DNA of 64,000 nucleotides, taken from assembly GCF_003428645.1 (NCBI RefSeq), contig NZ_QVQH01000001.1, positions 186,001-250,000 of the forward strand, given 5' to 3'. Of the stretch, positions 59,912-64,000 are shown in pieces. A program made the translations under genes and the position numbers. This stretch comes from Geodermatophilus marinus (GTDB lineage: Bacteria; Actinomycetota; Actinomycetes; Mycobacteriales; Geodermatophilaceae). Each line of letters starts with the position of its first letter. The stretch's first letter is position 1. The notes under the pieces are model-generated. The model was not told where the DNA came from, ran no database searches, and worked only from the letters and a program-made list of their open reading frames with translations.

Positions 59912-60729
59912 GCGCCGGGCGCCAGGGGCTGGCGATCATCGGGGGCGGGAAGATCGGGGAGGCGCTGCTGTCCGGGCTGGTCCGCCGCGGCAGCCGCGAG
60001 GGCATCGTGGTCTGCGAGCGCAGCCCCGAGCGGGCGGCGGAGCTGACCGCCCGCTACGACGTCCCGGTGCTGGGGCTGGCCGAAGCGGCGGAGCGCTCCC
60101 GCGTCCTGCTCCTGGCGGTCAAGCCGCAGGACATCGGCACCCTGCTCGGGCTGCTGGCCGGGGCCGTGGACCCCGGGCACCTGGTGGTGTCGGTCGCCGC
60201 CGGGGTCCCGACGGCGACGATCGAGGCGGCCCTGCCCGCGGGGGTCCCCGTCGTCCGGGTCATGCCGAACACGCCGGCGCTGGTCGACGAGGGGATGAGC
60301 GTGCTCTCCGCCGGGGCGCACGCCGGGGAGGAGCACCTCGACGAGGCCGAGGCGCTGCTGGCCGCGGTCGGGCGGGTCCGGCGGGTCCCGGAGAGCCAGC
60401 AGGACGCGGTCACCGCCCTCTCGGGCAGCGGCCCGGCGTACTTCTTCTACCTGGTCGAGGCGATGATCGACGCCGGCATCCTGCTGGGTCTGCCGCGGGC
60501 GCTGGCCGCCGACCTCATCGTGCAGACCGCCCTGGGGGCGGCGGTGATGCTGCGCGACTCGGGCGAGCACCCGGTGCAGCTGCGCGAGGCGGTCACCAGC
60601 CCCGGCGGGACGACGATCGCGGCGGTCCGCGAGCTGGAGCGGCACGGCGTCCGGGCGGCGCTCATCGCGGCGATCGAGGCGGCCCACGCCCGCTCGGTCG
60701 AGCTGGGGGAGGCCGCACAGGACCGGTGA
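59908..60729 (+). CDS. proC: Pyrroline-5-carboxylate reductase ProC
   Basis: A 273-residue enzyme, last step of proline synthesis. LAIIGGGKIGEALLSGLVRRG is the NAD(P) loop, LLLAVKPQDIGTLL, VSVAAGVPTATIEAAL and VRVMPNTPALVDEGMSVL follow, and VTALSGSGPAYFFYLVEAMIDAGILLGLPRALA with EAVTSPGGTTIAAVRELE is the P5CR signature and dimer domain. The next gene is an excisionase-like HTH protein, an order kept from mycobacteria to Streptomyces. Confidence 0.96.
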   Translation: MSAGRQGLAIIGGGKIGEALLSGLVRRGSREGIVVCERSPERAAELTARYDVPVLGLAEAAERSRVLLLAVKPQDIGTLLGLLAGAVDPGHLVVSVAAGVPTATIEAALPAGVPVVRVMPNTPALVDEGMSVLSAGAHAGEEHLDEAEALLAAVGRVRRVPESQQDAVTALSGSGPAYFFYLVEAMIDAGILLGLPRALAADLIVQTALGAAVMLRDSGEHPVQLREAVTSPGGTTIAAVRELERHGVRAALIAAIEAAHARSVELGEAAQDR

Positions 60730-60980
60730 CCGTAACCCGGTTGCCCACCGCCAAGTCGACAATCCGTGACGAGTTGCGAACTTCCTGTGGACGACTCGCC
60801 CGACAACATGTCGACTGAGCTACATAGGTGTAGTTCTGCCGAGGACGGACCGGTCCGCCTGTCCGTTTCTTCCATCGCTTCTGTCACGCGTGTCCCCCTA
60901 CGCTCTGTATCAGCACGTGCGTGACCCGTAGTCGGTGGGGAAGCCGGCGCCCGACACGTGCTAGGTCCGGAGATGAAGTC
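60730..60980 (+). promoter_or_regulatory. Long regulatory leader of the excisionase-like HTH gene
   Basis: This 251-nt gap is clearly less G+C-rich than its surroundings. It holds CTACATAGGTGTAG (60820-60833, a 5-bp inverted repeat), TACGCT (60899-60904), and an inverted pair AGCACGTG (60912-60919) / CACGTGCT (60955-60962) that can form a hairpin in the leader, 18 bases before the ATG. Several promoters are possible. The size and composition suggest heavy control of this small gene. Confidence 0.55.
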
Positions 60981-61328
60981 ATGACCATGCCCCAGCGCAC
61001 TGCCCCTGCCGCCGTCTACGCCCGTCAGGGCATCCCGGGCCCCCGCCCGGTCGGCCGCCCGGTCGCCGCCGCCACCATGGCCCGCCCGATCGCCCCGGCC
61101 CACCCGGCCGCCATGCCCGTCGGTCGCCCGGCCGTCCCGGCCCCGCGCGCCGCGGTCACCTTCCTGACCGTCGCCGAGGTGGCGAGCATGATGCGCGTCT
61201 CCAAGATGACCGTGTACCGCCTCGTGCACGCCGGCGAGCTGTCCGCCGTCCGCGTCGGCCGCTCCTTCCGCGTGCCGGAGCGCGCCGTCCAGGACTACCT
61301 GCGCGACGCCTACACCGACATCGCCTGA
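60981..61328 (+). CDS. Excisionase-family (MerR-like) HTH protein, Rv0500A-like
   Basis: A 115-residue protein. Residues 1-60 are Pro/Ala/Arg/Gly-rich and disordered (GPRPVGRPVAAATMARPIAP). The DNA-binding part is FLTVAEVASMMRVSKMTVYRLVHAGELSAVRVGRSFRVPERAVQDYLRDAY, which matches the Rv0500A type and is distinct from BldC. The long N-terminal arm is not in the mycobacterial protein. It lies between proC and the bS22 gene as in M. tuberculosis. A GGAG lies nine bases before the ATG. Target genes are unknown. Confidence 0.85.
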   Translation: MTMPQRTAPAAVYARQGIPGPRPVGRPVAAATMARPIAPAHPAAMPVGRPAVPAPRAAVTFLTVAEVASMMRVSKMTVYRLVHAGELSAVRVGRSFRVPERAVQDYLRDAYTDIA

Positions 61329-61635
61329 GCAGGGCCCCCGTCCTCCCGCCCTCCGCAGGCCCAGGGCGGAACCCTGGGCGGGGCCACCCTGCCCCCGCCG
61401 CGCGCAGGCCCGCGTCGGGAGCCCGCAGGGAGGCCACCACCCCCTCCGGGTGGGTGCACCCCCGGGACCGGTTCCCGCGGCAGCGTCGCCGCGGGCCGGC
61501 CGGGTACGCTCGGTCGCCGAGCGACGCACCCGTGGTGCGGGTCGTCGCACACGAGCTGATCACCTCGCGCGGCGCCCGGCGTGACCTCCCCGGTCACCGG
61601 TGGACGTCCGCGCCCACGACGTCGGGAGCACTGGT
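61329..61635 (+). other. Intergenic region with terminator and bS22 promoter
   Basis: GCCCAGGG (61359-61366) and CCCTGGGC (61372-61379) form an 8-bp stem with a five-base loop, a likely terminator of the HTH gene. A second stem CCCGCGGC (61474-61481) / GCCGCGGG (61488-61495) stands just before TACGCT (61505-61510), a possible -10 box for the bS22 gene. That leaves a leader of roughly 120 nt with GGGAG eight bases before the ATG. No other gene is evident. Confidence 0.5.
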
Positions 61636-61734
61636 ATGGGTTCGGTCATCAAGAAGCGCCGCAAGCGGATGGCGAAGAAGAAGCACCGCAAGCTGCTGAA
61701 GAAGACGCGCGTCCAGCGACGCAACAAGAAGTGA
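61636..61734 (+). CDS. 30S ribosomal protein bS22 (AURKAIP1/COX24-domain)
   Basis: A 32-residue, extremely basic protein beginning [20 protein letters not shown] and ending QRRNKK. This is the bS22 protein seen in mycobacterial 30S subunits, placed between Rv0500A and galE2 in M. tuberculosis (Rv0500B). It sits at the decoding-centre side of 16S rRNA. GGGAG precedes the ATG at a normal distance. It lies ten bases before the epimerase gene, which may be read on the same message. Confidence 0.93.
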   Translation: MGSVIKKRRKRMAKKKHRKLLKKTRVQRRNKK

Positions 61735-61744
61735 GCTGACGCTC

Positions 61745-62851
61745 GTGCCGCCCGCGGTCGTCCTCGTCACCGGCGTCAGCCGGTGGCTGGGCGGTGCGTT
61801 GGCGGCCGAGCTCGCTCGCGACCCCGCCATCGAGCGGGTCATCGGGGTGGACACGGTCCCCCCGTCGACGGAGCTGCTCCGCCGCCTCGGCCGCACGGAG
61901 TTCGTGCGGGCCGACATCCGCAACCCGCTGATCGGCAAGGTCATCGCGACCGCGTCGGTCGACACCGTGGTGCACATGAACATCAGCGCCACGCCGGCCG
62001 GCTCCGGGGGGCGCGGGCTGATGAAGGAGCTCAACGTCATCGGCACCATGCAGCTGCTGGCCGCCTGCCAGCGGTCGACGTCGGTCCGGCGCCTGGTGCT
62101 GAAGTCGACCAGCGCCGTGTACGGCGCCTCCTCGCGCGACCCCGCCGTCTTCACCGAGGCGATGCAGGCCCGGCGGGTCCCCTCGGGCGGGTTCGCCAAG
62201 GACAGCCTCGACATCGAGGGCTACGTGCGCTCGTTCGCCCGTCGCCGGCCGGACGTCGGCGTCGCCGCGCTGCGGTTCACCAACTTCATCGGCCCGCGGA
62301 TCGACTCGGTCCTCACCTCCTTCCTGCGGATGCCCGTGGTTCCCACGGCCCTCGGTTACGACGCGCGGGTGCAGCTGCTGCACGAGGACGACGCCCTGGC
62401 GGTGCTGGCCCGCGCGACGACCGGCGACTTCGCCGGCACGGTCAACGTCGGCGGGAGCGGGACCCTGCTGCTCTCCCAGGTCATCCGCCGGCTCGGTCGC
62501 CTGCAGCTCCCGCTGCCCGCGCCCGCGCTCGGCTCGGTCGGCCGGCTCACCCGCCGCCTCGGCCTCGTCGACTACTCGCCCGAGCAGATGCGCTTCCTCA
62601 ACTTCGGCCGGGTCGTGGACACCACGGTGCTGCGCCGCGAGTTCGGCTACACGCCGCGCTACAGCACGGCGGAGGCCCTCGACGACTACGCGCGGACCGT
62701 CCCGCCGGTCGTCCCGCCGGAGGCCGTCCGGGCCGTGACCGGCTCCGCGGCCGGGCTGGTGCACCGGGTCGGCGCGACCGCGGGCGCGGTGGGGGACCGG
62801 CTGCGGCCGGCCCCCGCGGCCCCGCCCCTGCGGGCGGTGCGCGATGCCTGA
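61745..62851 (+). CDS. NAD-dependent epimerase/dehydratase (Rv0501-like)
   Basis: A 368-residue extended SDR. VVLVTGVSRWLGGALAAELARD is the cofactor loop with G-V-S-x-x-L-G in place of GxxGxxG, VVHMNISAT follows, LKSTSAVYGASSRDP has the Ser and Tyr, and FTNFIGPRIDSVLTSFL is the substrate side. The lysine of Y-x-x-x-K is not clear, so catalysis may be altered. The substrate is probably a nucleotide sugar. It overlaps the acyltransferase by eight bases. Confidence 0.85.
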   Translation: MPPAVVLVTGVSRWLGGALAAELARDPAIERVIGVDTVPPSTELLRRLGRTEFVRADIRNPLIGKVIATASVDTVVHMNISATPAGSGGRGLMKELNVIGTMQLLAACQRSTSVRRLVLKSTSAVYGASSRDPAVFTEAMQARRVPSGGFAKDSLDIEGYVRSFARRRPDVGVAALRFTNFIGPRIDSVLTSFLRMPVVPTALGYDARVQLLHEDDALAVLARATTGDFAGTVNVGGSGTLLLSQVIRRLGRLQLPLPAPALGSVGRLTRRLGLVDYSPEQMRFLNFGRVVDTTVLRREFGYTPRYSTAEALDDYARTVPPVVPPEAVRAVTGSAAGLVHRVGATAGAVGDRLRPAPAAPPLRAVRDA

Positions 62852-63752
62852 GGCGCGGGTCATCCCGCTGCGCCCCGAGGACGACGAGCCGCGGGCGTCG
62901 CCCCGCCCGGCGGCGAGCTGGGAGGAGCAGGTGGCCGGCGGGCTGGAGTTCCTCAGCCGACGGCTCACCGGGGACTACGAGACCGACGAGTTCGGCTTCG
63001 ACCCCGACCTGACCGACCACCTGCTGATGCCGCTGCTGCGGCCGCTGTTCGAGCGCTGGTTCCGCGTGGAGACGCAGGGGCTGGAGAACGTCCCGGCCAC
63101 CGGCGGCGGCCTGGTCGTGGCCAACCACTCGGGCACGGTGCCGGTCGACGCGATGATGACCACGGTGGCGCTGCACGACGACCACCCGGCCCGGCGGCGG
63201 CTGCGGCTGCTCGGTGCCGACCTGGTGTTCGACCTGCCCGTCGTCGGCTCGGTGGCGCGCAAGCTCGGCTCGACGCTGGCCTGCAACGAGGACGCCGAGC
63301 GCCTGCTCACCGCCGGTGAGCTCGTGGGCGTTTTCCCCGAGGGGTTCAAGGGCATCGGCAAGCCCTTCCGCGAGCGGTACACGCTGCAGCGCTTCGGCCG
63401 CGGGGGTTTCGTCACCGCGGCGCTGCGGACGGGCGCGCCGATCATCCCGTGCGCGATCGTCGGCGCCGAGGAGATCTACCCGCTGATCGGCAACTCCCGC
63501 ACCCTGGCCCGCCTCCTCGGGCTGCCCTACTTCCCGATCACGCCGACCTTCCCGGCGCTGGGCCCCCTGGGCCTGGTACCGCTGCCCTCCAAGTGGCTGA
63601 TCGCCTTCGGGGAACCGATCGAGACGGCGTCCTACGGCCCGGCGGCGGCCGAGGACCCGATGCTGGTGTTCAACCTGACCGACCAGGTGCGCGAGACCAT
63701 CCAGCAGTCGCTCTACCAGCTCCTCCTGCAGCGCCCCTCCGTCTGGGGCTGA
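62844..63752 (+). CDS. 1-acyl-glycerol-3-phosphate acyltransferase-like (PlsC) protein
   Basis: A 302-residue protein. VVANHSGTVPVDAMM has the H-x4-D catalytic motif, VGVFPEGFKGIGKPF is the glycerol-phosphate-binding block (F-P-E-G), and FVTAALRTGAPIIPCAIVGAEEIYP is block IV. It transfers an acyl chain to a lysolipid or another acceptor at the membrane. It is the counterpart of Rv0502, always after the epimerase gene. There is no clear membrane helix, so peripheral binding is likely. Confidence 0.9.
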   Translation: MPEARVIPLRPEDDEPRASPRPAASWEEQVAGGLEFLSRRLTGDYETDEFGFDPDLTDHLLMPLLRPLFERWFRVETQGLENVPATGGGLVVANHSGTVPVDAMMTTVALHDDHPARRRLRLLGADLVFDLPVVGSVARKLGSTLACNEDAERLLTAGELVGVFPEGFKGIGKPFRERYTLQRFGRGGFVTAALRTGAPIIPCAIVGAEEIYPLIGNSRTLARLLGLPYFPITPTFPALGPLGLVPLPSKWLIAFGEPIETASYGPAAAEDPMLVFNLTDQVRETIQQSLYQLLLQRPSVWG

Positions 63753-63755
63753 ACC

Positions 63756-63943
63756 CGACGAGCGGGGCCCGGAGGGTCCCCGAGGAGTGGCAGGGTGCGC
63801 TCGTCGCAGCGGGGGGACGGCACCTGGCCGCGGTGGTGGCTGGTGCCGCCCTGCGAGGTGCCGCGACGAGTGGGGCCCGGAGGGTCCCCGAGGAGTGGCA
63901 GGGTGCGCTCGTCGCAGCGGGGGGACGGCACCTGGCCGCGGTG
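63756..63943 (+). repeat. Two 80-nt direct repeats after the acyltransferase gene
   Basis: Units at 63756-63835 and 63864-63943 start CGACGAG and end GGACGGCACCTGGCCGCGG-TG. They differ at one base and are 108 bases apart. The same start and end motifs recur on the minus strand at 50767-50841. They follow the acyltransferase stop by three bases and meet a converging gene, so they may act as terminators. Confidence 0.85.
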
Positions 63944-63966
63944 TCGCCCGGAGGGCGACGAGTTGC

Positions 63967-64000
63967 TCAGAACGGCCAGCGGTTGCGGCGGCGCAGGGCG
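63967..64000 (-). CDS. C-terminal end of a minus-strand gene
   Basis: The last ten codons read ALRRRNRWPF and then TGA (63969-63967). The short basic tail is plausible for a protein, and the position fits the HAD-type phosphatase gene (serB1-like) that follows the acyltransferase in related genomes, but nothing else is visible. Confidence 0.4.
   Translation of the reverse strand, partial: ALRRRNRWPF

Noticed and set aside
60981-61328. Assignment as BldC
   Set aside because: The HTH sequence (LTVAEVA-x-MMRVSKMTVYRLVH-x-GEL-x-AVRVGRSFRV) is of the Rv0500A type; BldC has a different recognition region and no long arm.
63713-63931. 72-codon minus-strand frame with an internal duplicated peptide
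   Set aside because: The duplication simply reflects the two 80-nt intergenic repeats; no promoter or ribosome site.
1-64000. tRNA, rRNA, insertion sequences, prophage or integrase genes
   Set aside because: I looked for T-loop-like patterns, transposase motifs and att-type repeats and saw none that hold up.

Overview
The window is a very G+C-rich, gene-dense actinobacterial chromosome segment with no mobile element, CRISPR array, rRNA or tRNA that I can see. Mycothiol genes (mshA, mshD), GlnR, SenX3-RegX3, bS22, an RsiG-type anti-sigma factor and the gene order point to a free-living actinobacterium. My best guess is a Geodermatophilaceae-like organism; that is inference, not proof. Four stretches keep the order known from Mycobacterium tuberculosis: Rv0811c-Rv0819 (ygfZ, FABP-like, sseC, sulfurtransferase, lmeA, glnR, mshD; scattered here), Rv0474-0476 (XRE regulator, HBHA-like, DUF2516), Rv0482-0491 (murB, SDR, mshA, YbjN, gpm, senX3-regX3) and Rv0495c-0502 (Cys-rich protein, Ppx/GppA, membrane protein, proC, HTH, bS22, epimerase, acyltransferase).

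Layout. 1-4.2 kb: phosphatase fragment, thioesterase, a PhoPR-like two-component system and a siderophore-interacting protein, all on the minus strand. 4.4-8.4 kb: two small stress-type proteins, a coiled-coil repeat protein and a divergent LytR-CpsA-Psr protein. 8.5-14.6 kb (minus): glnR-mshD and pstSCAB, with a PHO box and an internal terminator. 14.8-17.8 kb: membrane protein, LmeA, a cysteine-rich leader peptide, sulfurtransferase and sseC. 17.9-27.8 kb: PAS-PP2C phosphatase, TetR regulator with twin operators and its divergent target, FABP-like and DUF885 operon, MmpL-type transporter with a second LmeA paralogue. 28.1-32.4 kb: nhaA, then the alternative D-glutamate route murD2-murL. 32.4-36.5 kb: fur-ygfZ-BKACE-rsiG, tightly overlapped, then an asparaginase. 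36.6-50.7 kb: XRE-HBHA-DUF2516, methyltransferases, murB, mshA, a DHA2 exporter, gpmA, phoU and senX3-regX3. 50.9-64 kb: small proteins, a GlxA-type regulator, an MFS-thymidylate-kinase-like fusion, Ppx/GppA, proC, bS22, epimerase and acyltransferase.

How the genes work together. Phosphate: RegX3 most likely acts on the two GTTCAC direct-repeat boxes, one before pstS and one between phoU and senX3. Both sit exactly 27 nt upstream of a TANNNT -10 element, so sensor, regulator, modulator and uptake system form one visible circuit. Cell wall: murD2-murL and murB supply UDP-MurNAc-peptide; LmeA paralogues and an MmpL transporter suggest mannolipid or envelope-lipid traffic. Thiol and sulfur: mshA, mshD, the cysteine leader, sulfurtransferase and SseC. 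Signalling: RsiG carries both c-di-GMP signature motifs. Many genes show a -10 box TANNNT 6-8 nt before the start codon, so leaderless transcription is common, and many operon joints are 4-nt GTGA/ATGA overlaps.
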